Below are positions 1-9,278 of a stretch of DNA of 64,000 bases, one piece after another. Under the pieces are notes generated by a model. That model saw nothing but the letters and a program-made list of their open reading frames with translations. It was not told where the DNA came from and ran no database searches. Origin of the DNA: Desulfobacca sp. (GTDB taxonomy: Bacteria > Desulfobacterota > Desulfobaccia > Desulfobaccales > Desulfobaccaceae); assembly GCA_020725545.1 (NCBI GenBank), contig DYEV01000002.1, positions 1-64,000 of the forward strand, written 5' to 3'. Position numbers and translations under genes: made by a program. Numbering within the stretch: position 1 is the stretch's first letter; each line of letters opens with the position of its first letter.

Positions 1-64
1 CGGGACCGCGCCGGACTTCCACCGGCTTCCATCCTCAGCCCTTCTGGGCACCTGTAGTCTTGCT

Positions 65-802
65 ATGCCGAACGTTATCACCCCCAACGGTTCCTGTCAA
101 GCCCTACCCCAAGTCTATGACCAGGTTTATCGCCAGCGCTCCGGCTATTTTGCCGACGTCAAGTCATCCCCAGCCCGGCGCCGTCTGGTCCAAGGTGCCC
201 GGCACCTGTTTGACCCGGTGGGGCGCTGGCGCGGTCAGGCCGAGAGCAGCCATCTGAAAGTCTACCGGCTCCTGGAGCCTCTGTTGCGGGAGCAGTGCCA
301 GATCAACGAAGCTGATCCTGAACCGGCAACCCTCAAGGAACTTTAGGAGATACCCGCCGACTCCCGCCCAAGTCCGGCCGATCCCGATGCTGCCCAGGGC
401 CGCAAGGGGAAAGGCTATAAGGCCTCCATCGCTGAGACCTGGGCGCCGGAAAATCCTCTGGAAGTACGAGCTGCCAGACCTGGCAACGTCCAACGGCGAG
501 AGCAGCAGGAAACAACTCATTGCAAAGCGCGTTACAAAATCCGCTCCGGTATCGAGGCCACCATCTCCGCAGCAAATCGCCTCACTAGTTTGAAGCGTAT
601 CTGGAGCCGCGGGAAAAAACGCGTCAGCATGTTGGTCTTTTGCAAAGCCATGGCCATAAATAGCAAAAGATTTATCCAGTATGCCTTGGAAAAGACCAAA
701 GAGTCCCTGGCTCCGACGCCGGGATCACCTTCATCCGGTAATTTTGCTTCTAAGGTGATGCCTCTGTGGTGCCCAGCTAGGCTTTTGGGCTCCTGTGGCT
801 AG
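65..802 (+). pseudogene. Degenerate IS transposase (IS1182/ISNCY-like C-terminal motifs)
   Basis: One continuous frame interrupted by an in-frame TAG at 344-346. The C-terminal part (YKIRSGIEATIS..LKRIWSRGKKRVSMLVFCKAMAINSKRFIQYAL) and GKGYKASIAETWAPENP resemble transposase catalytic/C-terminal motifs. The middle appears deleted. Confidence 0.65.
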
Positions 803-1230
803 GCTCTGGCTGCTTAACCCCAGCCTAAGTGTTGCGTCGGTAAATTGGGTTTTTCCGGGGCCATCAATATGATTATGTCATCCTCTCACTGCAATAGGAT
901 AATGTCATCCCCCGGGTGAAAACATAATATCACCCACTGCCATGAATGTAAGAAGTGGAATGCGATGACCAGAGAGGTGGCGTTTACCATGAAAGACATG
1001 ATCCGTCTGGGAGTCCTGATCAAGTTGGCGGTTGGTGCGAATACCACGGCGACGACAACCTGGAACCCCCAAAACACCAACACCTCCTGGGCTGGTCGGG
1101 CCAGCGGCGCGTCGGCAGAATAAATATTTTTCTTTTTCTTGAAAAAAGCTTGACGGCAAGGAGAAAGAGCAGTATATATTAAGATTGCAATACTAAACTA
1201 TTTGTTTATTTTTATTAAACCGGATGGCAT

Positions 1231-1773
1231 GTGAAGATTGGCGAAAAACTGAAGCGGTTGCGGCAGGCAAATTCGTTAACCCAGGAGGAGTTGGCCAACC
1301 GGGCCTATCTGACCAAAGGTTTTATTTCGCAGTTGGAGCGGGATCAGACCTCCCCCTCCATTGCCACCTTGAAGGACATACTGGATGTCCTGGGCGTGTC
1401 TCTGGCCGATTTTTTCCAGGATCATTCTCCCACGAAGGTGGTCTATCCGGTGAGCGCTCGGATCACCACCTCCAATTCCACTTCCGCCTGCCGGGTGGAA
1501 GTGTTGGTCCCGGACGCCCAGAACCGGATGATGGATCCGGTGTTGGTGACCTTGGCCAGCGGCGCCGCCTTGCCGACTCAGGAACCCCATGAGGGCGAGG
1601 AATTCGGCATCGTTTTGAAGGGAGTCATCCACCTCAAGGTGGACAGCCGCACCTTTAAGGTGAAGCAACAGGAATGTTTTTATTTCCGGTCCAACACCCA
1701 GCATGCCGTGGTTAATGCCGGCAAGCAGGAGGCCCGGATTTTATGGGTCGTTACTCCGCCGATTTTCGGCTAA
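1231..1773 (+). CDS. XRE-family HTH regulator with C-terminal cupin domain (PuuR-like architecture)
   Basis: N-terminal HTH (IGEKLKRLRQANSLTQEELANRAYLTKGFISQLERDQTSPSIATL) followed by a cupin barrel (HEGEEFGIVLKGVIHL). GTG start. Directly upstream of speD. Confidence 0.88.
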   Translation: MKIGEKLKRLRQANSLTQEELANRAYLTKGFISQLERDQTSPSIATLKDILDVLGVSLADFFQDHSPTKVVYPVSARITTSNSTSACRVEVLVPDAQNRMMDPVLVTLASGAALPTQEPHEGEEFGIVLKGVIHLKVDSRTFKVKQQECFYFRSNTQHAVVNAGKQEARILWVVTPPIFG

Positions 1774-1848
1774 GGAGGGTTATGCTGTTTCGTGACCCCA
1801 AACATTAGGTTCATGACAAAAGCTAGGCAGCGAAGGAGGTAGTGTGAG

Positions 1849-2286
1849 TTGGAAAAATTTGAAATGGGTTTTGGCCAGCACCTGATGCTGGACGGCTATG
1901 GCTGCCCGTACGACCGCCTGACGGATCTGGATCGGATCTACGAGTTTCTCAACCAGTGCCCGGATCTGATCCAGATGACCAAAATCATGCCGCCCTACGC
2001 CTTTAAATATTCCGGCAAAGTCCCCGAGGATTGGGGACTTTCAGGTTTTGTGCTGATTGCCGAGAGTCATATCAGCATCCATACGTTTCCGGAAAAAGGC
2101 TATCTGAGCATCGATGTTTTTTCCTGCAAAGACTTTGATGTTCAAACTGCGGTGGATTTTGCCACAACGGTCTTCGGCATCGCCAGCAAAGAGGTGAAGA
2201 TTGTGGATCGGGGTCTGGAATTCCCCCGGGATATGGGGGCAGTGACCCGATTCATCCGCAATGAACGGCAAGAGCTGAGGGTCTAA
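1849..2286 (+). CDS. speD: S-adenosylmethionine decarboxylase proenzyme
   Basis: Pyruvoyl cleavage-site motif AESHISIHTFPEKGYLSIDVFSC. Probable TTG start at 1849, about 8 nt after AAGGAGGT. Confidence 0.9.
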   Translation: MEKFEMGFGQHLMLDGYGCPYDRLTDLDRIYEFLNQCPDLIQMTKIMPPYAFKYSGKVPEDWGLSGFVLIAESHISIHTFPEKGYLSIDVFSCKDFDVQTAVDFATTVFGIASKEVKIVDRGLEFPRDMGAVTRFIRNERQELRV

Positions 2287-2287
2287 T

Positions 2288-3160
2288 ATGGACGAAGCTG
2301 ACAGTAGCAGGCCTGACCTCTGGACGCGGATCTGGCGAATTTTCCGCCGGCGGGAGATTCAACACCCCGACGATGTGGAAAAAGAAATCCAGAGTATTCT
2401 GGAGGCAGGAGAGGAACGCGGCTTTATCTCGCGCCAAGAAGGCGAGATGATTGCCAGCATCTTTGAATTTAAAGATACCCTGGCCCGGGAGATCATGGTC
2501 CCCCGCGTCGATATCACCTGCGTTGCCATGGATAGCCCCATTGCGGACATCATCGCAGTGATTTTGGCGCGGGGCCACTCCCGGTTGCCAGTCTATAAAG
2601 ATAACATCGACAACATCAAAGGCATTCTGTTGGCCAAAGACCTCCTGGTCTTTTGGAATAAACCCGACGACGAGATTGACATCCGCACCGTCCTGCGGCC
2701 GGCCTTTTTCATCCCCGAGGCCAAGAAGATCAGTGATCTGCTGCGGGATTTCGTGGAAAAGAAGATACAAATCGCCATCGTCATCGATGAGTACGGCGGC
2801 ACCTCCGGCCTCATTACCATTGAGGATATTCTGGAAGAAATCGTCGGCGAGATTTACGACGAATACGACACCCAGGAACCCCGCCTGCACCCCCAGGAAG
2901 ACGGCTCCGTCATCGTCGACGCCCGTCTGGAGATCGAAAACCTGGCCGAGCATTTTGGCGTTGAGATACCCGAAGGCGAATTCGAGTCGGTGGGCGGCCT
3001 GCTCATCCATCATTTGGGCAAGGTCCCACAGGTGGGCGACACGGTGGTTGCTCAGAACCTGGAATTCACCGTAACGGCCGCCGACGAACGCCGGGTCAAG
3101 CAGATCCGGGTGCGTTCCCTGGCTGAGCCGGCTCAGACCTTTGCCGCCCAAACACCTTGA
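2288..3160 (+). CDS. CBS-domain / CorC-HlyC family protein
   Basis: Paired CBS domains (IMVPRVDITCVAMDSPI..GHSRLPVYKDNIDNIKGILLAKDLL; AIVIDEYGGTSGLITIEDILEEIVGEI) and C-terminal CorC/HlyC domain. Confidence 0.88.
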   Translation: MDEADSSRPDLWTRIWRIFRRREIQHPDDVEKEIQSILEAGEERGFISRQEGEMIASIFEFKDTLAREIMVPRVDITCVAMDSPIADIIAVILARGHSRLPVYKDNIDNIKGILLAKDLLVFWNKPDDEIDIRTVLRPAFFIPEAKKISDLLRDFVEKKIQIAIVIDEYGGTSGLITIEDILEEIVGEIYDEYDTQEPRLHPQEDGSVIVDARLEIENLAEHFGVEIPEGEFESVGGLLIHHLGKVPQVGDTVVAQNLEFTVTAADERRVKQIRVRSLAEPAQTFAAQTP

Positions 3161-4539
3161 TTATCCCTGGAGCCACCTCCCTCCGGTAATCCCCGCACCC
3201 AAGCAATATACTGATCCACCTTGAACTTGCGTTGACAGCCGGCCCGGCTCATGTAGCGGATTTTGCCAAAGACAGGCCGCTCCCCCCAGGGCCGGTCATG
3301 GACCCCGCCGATGGACCAGGCCACGCCTGTATAGCCGTTGGGATCACGGCCGTCCAATTGGTAGCGGTCATTGAGATAGATGGCGGTGGCCAAGGCTTCC
3401 TCCGGGGTGGCGCTCCACTCCAGGATTTTTTTGGCCCAATACATCCGCAGGTAGCCATGCATTTTGCCCCGCCGCACCATCTCCAGTTGGGCTGCGTTCC
3501 AAAGGTCATCGTGGGTGCGGGCTGCCTCCCACTCCGCCAAACTGTATATATACTCCCGCCGGTCCTGGCGGTGCTGGTCCAGAGTCTGCCGGGCCCAGTC
3601 GGGGAAACCGCTCACCCGGTCATAATCCGGGTTGTAATAACAGAAATTATCCGCCAGCTCCCGGCGGACGATGAGCTCTTCCAGAAAGGCCTGTTTGGCC
3701 TCAGCCGGCGCCTCGGCTTGCCGCACCTCCCAAGCCACCCGCTGCGCCCCGATCTGGCCGAAGTGCAGATAGGGCGACAGGTCCGAAAGGCCCCGGAGGG
3801 TGGGATCGTTGCGGTCCAGGTGGTAGCGGGCCAACCTCTGCTGGAGAAAGGTTTGCAAACACTCCCAGGCTGCGTGGGGCCCGGACCGGCACCAGGTGAC
3901 CGGTGCTACCCGGGGATCAGCTCCGCTTCCAGCCAACGCTTGTCCCCAGTCAATAACCGGCGGCGCGGTCGGCCAGGATACGGGATGCTCCTGCAGGGGC
4001 GGCAAGTCCGTTAAGAACTCGGGCAACTGGCGGTGCATCTTGGGCCGCAGGGTATAGGCGGCAAACTCCTGTTTCGGCGAAGCCAGCCAGCAGGGAATAA
4101 TGTTATGGGCATCCACCTGCCAGAACGGGATGGTGATCTTCTCTTTTACCTGTGCCTGCCATTGCCGCTTGAGACGCAGCGGATCAAAATCGCAGACCAG
4201 GGCGCCTGCCCCCTGCTCCGCCAGAAAGGCCGGCAGGACTTCCTGGGGGGCGCCCGGCAGTAGGAAAAAGGGGAGCCGGTGCTGTTCCAAAACCTGGGCA
4301 GTCTCCCGCAGGCCCTGCAGCATAAAATCATACTGCCGGAACGTTGCGCCCAGAAACTGGGGCACCAGGGTAAAGGCCACCGCCAGGGGGGCCTGCTGCT
4401 CCAGGGCTAACGCCTGGGCCCAGAGCAGAGCCCAATTGTCCTGGGCCCGCTGGTCCCGGCTCAGCCAATAGACCACCGGCCCACCTGGATAGGGATACTC
4501 GTTGAGCGGCCGGCTGCGTGTGAGGAGGTTGGCAGTCAT
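3133..4539 (-). CDS. phr: Class II deoxyribodipyrimidine (CPD) photolyase
   Basis: PGGPVVYWLSRDQRAQDNWALLWAQ, MHGYLRMYWAKKILEWSATPEEALATAIYLNDRYQLDGRDPNGYTGVAWSIGGVHDRPW: class II photolyase signatures. Confidence 0.93.
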   Translation of the reverse strand: MTANLLTRSRPLNEYPYPGGPVVYWLSRDQRAQDNWALLWAQALALEQQAPLAVAFTLVPQFLGATFRQYDFMLQGLRETAQVLEQHRLPFFLLPGAPQEVLPAFLAEQGAGALVCDFDPLRLKRQWQAQVKEKITIPFWQVDAHNIIPCWLASPKQEFAAYTLRPKMHRQLPEFLTDLPPLQEHPVSWPTAPPVIDWGQALAGSGADPRVAPVTWCRSGPHAAWECLQTFLQQRLARYHLDRNDPTLRGLSDLSPYLHFGQIGAQRVAWEVRQAEAPAEAKQAFLEELIVRRELADNFCYYNPDYDRVSGFPDWARQTLDQHRQDRREYIYSLAEWEAARTHDDLWNAAQLEMVRRGKMHGYLRMYWAKKILEWSATPEEALATAIYLNDRYQLDGRDPNGYTGVAWSIGGVHDRPWGERPVFGKIRYMSRAGCQRKFKVDQYIAWVRGLPEGGGSRDNQGVWAAKV

Positions 4540-4613
4540 AACGGCAACATTGAGAGGGAATCGCTTATCCGAAGTTTCGAGTTCCTAATTCTGGTGTAAA
4601 GAGAACTGTGGCA

Positions 4614-5429
4614 TTAGCTTGCCTCTGCCAAAAGAATCCCCACCCGCGCTCCCGGGCCGGCTCCCAGAATCTTGGCGGCGCTGCCCTCCCGGCAGGCGAT
4701 TTCCAGGTAGCCGTGGCTGCCCTTTAGGGCTAGCAGTGCGCCCGCCGGCACCTGGCTGTAGGTAGAAACCCAATGTGAAATCTGCCGTTCTCCCACCCAG
4801 AGGCGAACTGATCGGCCTTGCCGCCAGGCCTCTATCTCCGGATAGGGCAGGTTGGTAATCAGATTGCCGAAATGGTCCACGGCGATGACCTGGCCGGTCG
4901 CGGCCGACGCCCCGAACTGCGGTGAGGGCAGGTCCAACGGCATCGATTCATGGAGCTCCGGCCCAAACTCAGTGAGGGGCACCCCCAAAGACAGGTGGGC
5001 CGCCACCGGCGCGAAGATATCCCGGCCATGAAAAGTGGCTGAGACGTCCGGCAAAAAATAGCGTTGGTTTTCCAGGCAGACCATCCTCTGGGCCGGCTGT
5101 TGGGCCAAAATCAGGGCAAAGAGGCCGTTGTCCGGGCCCACCAGGAAGTGCTCCCCCACGGCTGCGGCCAGGGCTCGCCGCCTAGAGCCCACACCCGGGT
5201 CCACCACGGCCAGGTGGATGGTGCCCGGCGGGAAATACCGCCAGGCTGACTGCAGCACCAGGGCTCCCATGGTGATGTCCTGGGGCGGCACGGCGTGGCT
5301 CAGGTCCACCAACTGCACCCAGGGATTGAGGCCCAGGATGACCCCCTTCATGATGCCGACATAGGCGTCCTGATGGCCGAAATCAGACAGCAGGGTAATG
5401 ATCGGCGGACGCATGGGGTTGGTGGTCAT
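4614..5429 (-). CDS. SAM hydroxide adenosyltransferase / DUF62 family (chlorinase-fluorinase fold)
   Basis: ITLLSDFGHQDAYVGIMKGVILGLNP..VDLSHAVPPQDI..AVVDPGVGSRRRALA..VGPDNGLF. Confidence 0.9.
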   Translation of the reverse strand: MTTNPMRPPIITLLSDFGHQDAYVGIMKGVILGLNPWVQLVDLSHAVPPQDITMGALVLQSAWRYFPPGTIHLAVVDPGVGSRRRALAAAVGEHFLVGPDNGLFALILAQQPAQRMVCLENQRYFLPDVSATFHGRDIFAPVAAHLSLGVPLTEFGPELHESMPLDLPSPQFGASAATGQVIAVDHFGNLITNLPYPEIEAWRQGRSVRLWVGERQISHWVSTYSQVPAGALLALKGSHGYLEIACREGSAAKILGAGPGARVGILLAEAS

Positions 5430-5432
5430 GGC

Positions 5433-5834
5433 CTAATGGGAGGTAAGGGCCAGCTGCCGGGAAACCTCCTCCCGGATGCGCTCCACCGGCAGGCCGCCGG
5501 CAAAGCGGCCCTGGCCGTTGATATACACCAAAGGCGGCGGATAGGTCAGGGAACACAGGAGCTTGGTCTGAGGCAGCTTGGGTCCCCGGGAGTCTTTCAG
5601 GACGTTGATATATTCCACTGACACCTTGCCGGGAAAATCCCGTTCCAGGGTCAGGGCCAACGCCCGGGTCTGCAACTCCAGACTGACCCGCTCCAGGGGG
5701 TCGCCATGATCATGGCCGGCATGATCATGACCATGGCTATGCCCGCCGCAACCGCAGCCACAGCCGGCATCGCTGCTGGTGGCCAACGTCGGGGCGTCAT
5801 AAATGATGATTTCGATCTTGCTGCTGGGAATCAT
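5433..5834 (-). CDS. Hypothetical protein with Cys/His-rich putative metal-binding segment
   Basis: 133 aa ORF with CGCGCGGHSHGHDHAGHDHGD. Stops 4 nt upstream of the SAM hydrolase start, same strand. Confidence 0.7.
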   Translation of the reverse strand: MIPSSKIEIIIYDAPTLATSSDAGCGCGCGGHSHGHDHAGHDHGDPLERVSLELQTRALALTLERDFPGKVSVEYINVLKDSRGPKLPQTKLLCSLTYPPPLVYINGQGRFAGGLPVERIREEVSRQLALTSH

Positions 5835-6048
5835 AAGAAAAACCTCGGTTAATCTTGAAACAGATTTATCGCTGCTCTTGGTGGCTTTCTTTCATAATAA
5901 GGCACCCTGGCCGTTTCGCCAAGAGGGGGCGGGCGATGTGCCAAGATTCACAAAATTTGCTTTCCCTCTTGTGTTTTGCCGATCCATGTGGTTAAAATGT
6001 TAATTCTGACAAGAATAGATTATTTTACTGAGGAACGGGGGGACCTGC

Positions 6049-8127
6049 ATGGCTGGAAAACTTGATCATCTCCGGAATGTGGCCCTGGTGGGCCACAGCG
6101 GCGCGGGCAAAACCTCGGTGGCAGAAGCCATGCTTTTTGCAGCCAAAGCCACCTCCAGGTTGGGCAAAGTGGATGACGGCAGTTCGGTATTGGATTTTGA
6201 AGCGGAAGAGATCAAACGCCACATTTCCATTGCGGCGGCCTGTCACCACTTTGATTGGAAGAAGCATGCCATCCATTTTGTGGATACGCCGGGTGATGAC
6301 AACTTTCTGGCCGAGACGCGGGCGGCCCTGCAGGTGGCTGATAGTGCCCTGGTCGTCGTCGACGCGGTGGACGGCGTCAAGGTAGGCACCGAAAAAGTTT
6401 GGGCAACTGCTGAGAAATACAAATTGCCCCGCCTGATCTTTATCAACAAAATGGAGCGGGAGCGGGCCGATTTCGACAAAGCGGTGCGAGAGGTCAGGGA
6501 TATTCTCAAGGCCAAGCCGGTGCTGTTGCAAATGCCCATCGGCCGGGAGGCGGATTTCAAAGGGATTGTGGACCTAGTGGCTTTCAAGGCCTATACCTTT
6601 GATGCCAGTGGCAAGGCCACCGAAATAGCAATACCGGCGGACCTGAAAGAGGAAGCCGAGGCCCAGCGCAGCGAGCTGCTGAATTTTGCGGCAGAATCAG
6701 ACGATGTCCTCATTGAAAAATATCTGGAAGAGGGCCAACTCTCTCCCGAAGAGGTCTTGCAGGGTCTGCGGCTCGGGACCCTGGCCGGCAACTTTGTGCC
6801 GGTCTTGTGCGGCGCCGCGCCGCAGATGGCCGGGATCTCCCTCCTCTTGGATGCCATTAATGCCTATCTGCCCTCGCCCACTGACCGGGGTCCGGTGACG
6901 GGGGTTAATCCCAAGACCAAGGCCGAGGTCAGTCTGCCCCCCGATCCGGACGGTCCCTTTTGTGCCTATGTCTTTAAGACCGTGGCCGATCCCTATGCCG
7001 GCCGGCTCACCATCTTCCGCATTTATTCCGGTATCCTGAAATCCGACTCATCCTTTTATAATGCCAACAAAGAGACCATGGAGCGGTTCGGGCAACTCTT
7101 CCTGCCCGAAGGTAAGGGTCAGAAATCCGTAGAATCTGCCGGTCCGGGGGTCTTTGCGGCCGTGGCCAAGCTGAAGGAAACGGTTACCGGTGATACCCTC
7201 TGTGAAGAAGCCAACCCCATCATCCTGCCGGCGCCGGAGCCTCCCAAGACCGTGGTCACCTTTGCGGTGGAGCCCAAGAGCCGGGGCGATGAGGATAAAG
7301 TGTACTCCTCCATTGCCCGCCTCATCGAAGAAGATCCATCCCTGAAGCTGTCCCGCAACGCCGAAACCAAAGAAATTCTGCTGTCCGGCATGGGCCAGGT
7401 GCATATTGAAGCGACGGTGGAGAAACTGAAGCGCAAATTCGGGGTGGAAGTCAACCTGAAGACCCCCAAGGTCCCCTATCGGGAAACCATCAAAGGCCGT
7501 ACCAAAGTCCAGGGGAAATACAAACGCCAGTCCGGCGGCCGGGGACAATTCGGCGACACCTGGCTGGAGATCGAACCTCTGCCCCGGGGCGGTGGTTTTG
7601 AATTCGTGGACAAGATCGTCGGCGGCGTCATCCCCAAACAATATATCCCGGCTGTGGAAAAGGGCATCGTTGAGGCCATGCAGGAAGGCGAGCTGGCCGG
7701 CTGCCCGGTGGTAGATGTCAAGGTCACCCTCTATGACGGCTCCTTCCATGAAGTGGACTCCTCGGAAATGGCCTTCAAGATTGCCGGTTCCATGGGCTTC
7801 AAGAAAGGCTATCTGGCCTGCCAGCCCACGCTGTTGGAGCCCATCATGCTCATGACCGTCACGGTCCCCGAAGAATTCATGGGCGACATCATCGGCGATC
7901 TGAACGGCCGACGGGGCCGGGTCCTCGGTGTGGACGCCGACGGCAATCTGCAGATCATTAAGGCCAATGTGCCCCTGGCAGAAGTGCTCCACTATCAGCC
8001 CGATCTGACCTCCAAGACCGGCGGCCGGGGCACCTTTGAAATGGAATTCTCCCATTATGAAGAAGTCCCACCGGCCATGGCAGAAAAGGTCATCGCCCAA
8101 CTCAAGGCGGAGAGGGAGAAAGAGTAG
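6049..8127 (+). CDS. Divergent elongation factor G paralogue (EF-G-like translational GTPase)
   Basis: 692 aa with P-loop GHSGAGKT, G3 DTPGDDNF, G4 NKME, domain IV/V signatures (YRETIKGR..GRGQFGD..; LNGRRGRVLGVD). Confidence 0.93.
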   Translation: MAGKLDHLRNVALVGHSGAGKTSVAEAMLFAAKATSRLGKVDDGSSVLDFEAEEIKRHISIAAACHHFDWKKHAIHFVDTPGDDNFLAETRAALQVADSALVVVDAVDGVKVGTEKVWATAEKYKLPRLIFINKMERERADFDKAVREVRDILKAKPVLLQMPIGREADFKGIVDLVAFKAYTFDASGKATEIAIPADLKEEAEAQRSELLNFAAESDDVLIEKYLEEGQLSPEEVLQGLRLGTLAGNFVPVLCGAAPQMAGISLLLDAINAYLPSPTDRGPVTGVNPKTKAEVSLPPDPDGPFCAYVFKTVADPYAGRLTIFRIYSGILKSDSSFYNANKETMERFGQLFLPEGKGQKSVESAGPGVFAAVAKLKETVTGDTLCEEANPIILPAPEPPKTVVTFAVEPKSRGDEDKVYSSIARLIEEDPSLKLSRNAETKEILLSGMGQVHIEATVEKLKRKFGVEVNLKTPKVPYRETIKGRTKVQGKYKRQSGGRGQFGDTWLEIEPLPRGGGFEFVDKIVGGVIPKQYIPAVEKGIVEAMQEGELAGCPVVDVKVTLYDGSFHEVDSSEMAFKIAGSMGFKKGYLACQPTLLEPIMLMTVTVPEEFMGDIIGDLNGRRGRVLGVDADGNLQIIKANVPLAEVLHYQPDLTSKTGGRGTFEMEFSHYEEVPPAMAEKVIAQLKAEREKE

Positions 8128-8168
8128 ACAGGGGGCCGGGATCCAGGTAAGCTCCCTGCAGATGAGAA

Positions 8169-8660
8169 ATGATGAACAGAGCTAAGGTCGGCGTATCCCG
8201 AGGACGGGTGGTGGCTGTGTCGGTGAGCGCCACCACCGGCGTCAAAAAAGAGAATGTTCCTCTGGCCATGGTGGTGCCCAATTACGGCCTGGAGGGCGAC
8301 GCCCACGCCGGTGACTGGCATCGCCAAGTCAGTCTGCTGGCCGTGGAGAGCATTGAAAAAATGCGGCGGCAGGGGCTTGATCTGCAGCCCGGTGATTTTG
8401 CCGAAAATATTACTACCGCAGGCCTGGACATCCCCCACCTGCCGGTGGGCACCCGGTTGCGCCTGGGGAGCGCCGTGGAGCTGGAGGTGACCCAGATCGG
8501 CAAGGCCTGCCATCATGGCTGCGCCATCAAACAGGCGGTGGGCGATTGCGTCATGCCTCGGGAGGGCATCTTTGCCCGGGTCCTGCGGGGCGGTATCGTC
8601 CGGCCGCACGACCTTATCGAGGTTTCTTATGTTCCGGGTAGGGATCCTGACCTGCAGTGA
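8169..8660 (+). CDS. MOSC domain protein
   Basis: GLEGDAHAGDWHRQVSLLAVESIEKM..GDFAENITTAGLD..VTQIGKACHHGCAI. Confidence 0.87.
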   Translation: MMNRAKVGVSRGRVVAVSVSATTGVKKENVPLAMVVPNYGLEGDAHAGDWHRQVSLLAVESIEKMRRQGLDLQPGDFAENITTAGLDIPHLPVGTRLRLGSAVELEVTQIGKACHHGCAIKQAVGDCVMPREGIFARVLRGGIVRPHDLIEVSYVPGRDPDLQ

Positions 8661-9117
8661 CAAGGGGGCCGCGGGTGAGCGTGATGACACCAGCGCCGCG
8701 ACCCTGCGTCAGATGCTGCCGGAGGCTTTTCAGGTGGCCCGGTATCAGGTAGTGCCGGACGAGCGGGAAGCCATTGCCACCGCCTTGGTGGAATGGTGTG
8801 ACCGGCATGGTCTGGACCTCATCCTGACCACCGGCGGCACCGGTCTGAGCCCTCGGGACGTCACCCCGGAAGCTACGCTGGCCGTCGTCGAACGGCTGGT
8901 CCCCGGCATCGCCGAGGCCATGCGGGCCGCCGGTCTGGCCCAGACCCCGCATGCCATGCTCTCACGGGCTGTTGCCGGTATACGCCGCCAGACCCTGATT
9001 ATCAATCTCCCGGGGAGCCCGAAGGCGGTGCGGCAAAATTTGGCGGTCGTCCTGCCGGCCTTGCCTCACGCCCTGGAAAAGATCAAAGGTTCTGACCGGG
9101 AATGCGGTGCGCCCTAA
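8629..9117 (+). CDS. MogA/MoaB family molybdopterin adenylyltransferase-like protein
   Basis: FRVGILTCSDKGAAGERDDTS..LILTTGGTGLSPRDVTPEAT..INLPGSPKAV. Start chosen at 8629 (overlaps the MOSC gene by 32 nt). Confidence 0.88.
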   Translation: MFRVGILTCSDKGAAGERDDTSAATLRQMLPEAFQVARYQVVPDEREAIATALVEWCDRHGLDLILTTGGTGLSPRDVTPEATLAVVERLVPGIAEAMRAAGLAQTPHAMLSRAVAGIRRQTLIINLPGSPKAVRQNLAVVLPALPHALEKIKGSDRECGAP

Positions 9118-9120
9118 AAA

Positions 9121-9202
9121 GTTGCTGAAAAAGTTCTTTTGGGTGAGGGGGCAGGAAATACAGCCGTCTCTCCCCTCCCCCAACCCCCCCTGCAATCCCA
9201 AC
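9121..9202 (+). repeat. Dispersed intergenic repeat, copy A
   Basis: gttgctgaaaaagttcttttgggtgagggggcagg...ctcccc...gcaatcccaac, beginning 3 nt after the mogA-like stop codon. Similar to 15125, 40619 and 46665. Confidence 0.55.
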
Positions 9203-9278
9203 GCGGGAATTGGCTTTGCCAAGAGGCAGGCACTTGGCTAATCTTGAGATGTCGCAACGACGAACCTGGAGGCCCGGC

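Noticed and set aside
2252-3151. 299-aa minus-strand ORF
   Set aside because: Antisense to the CBS/CorC gene, which has clear domain motifs.
3133-3160. 28-bp convergent overlap of the CorC-like gene and photolyase
   Set aside because: Short 3' overlaps of convergent genes are common; not a special feature.
7048-8100. 350-aa minus-strand ORF
   Set aside because: Antisense shadow of the EF-G paralogue; composition (GH/DD/HG-rich) is typical of spurious antisense frames.
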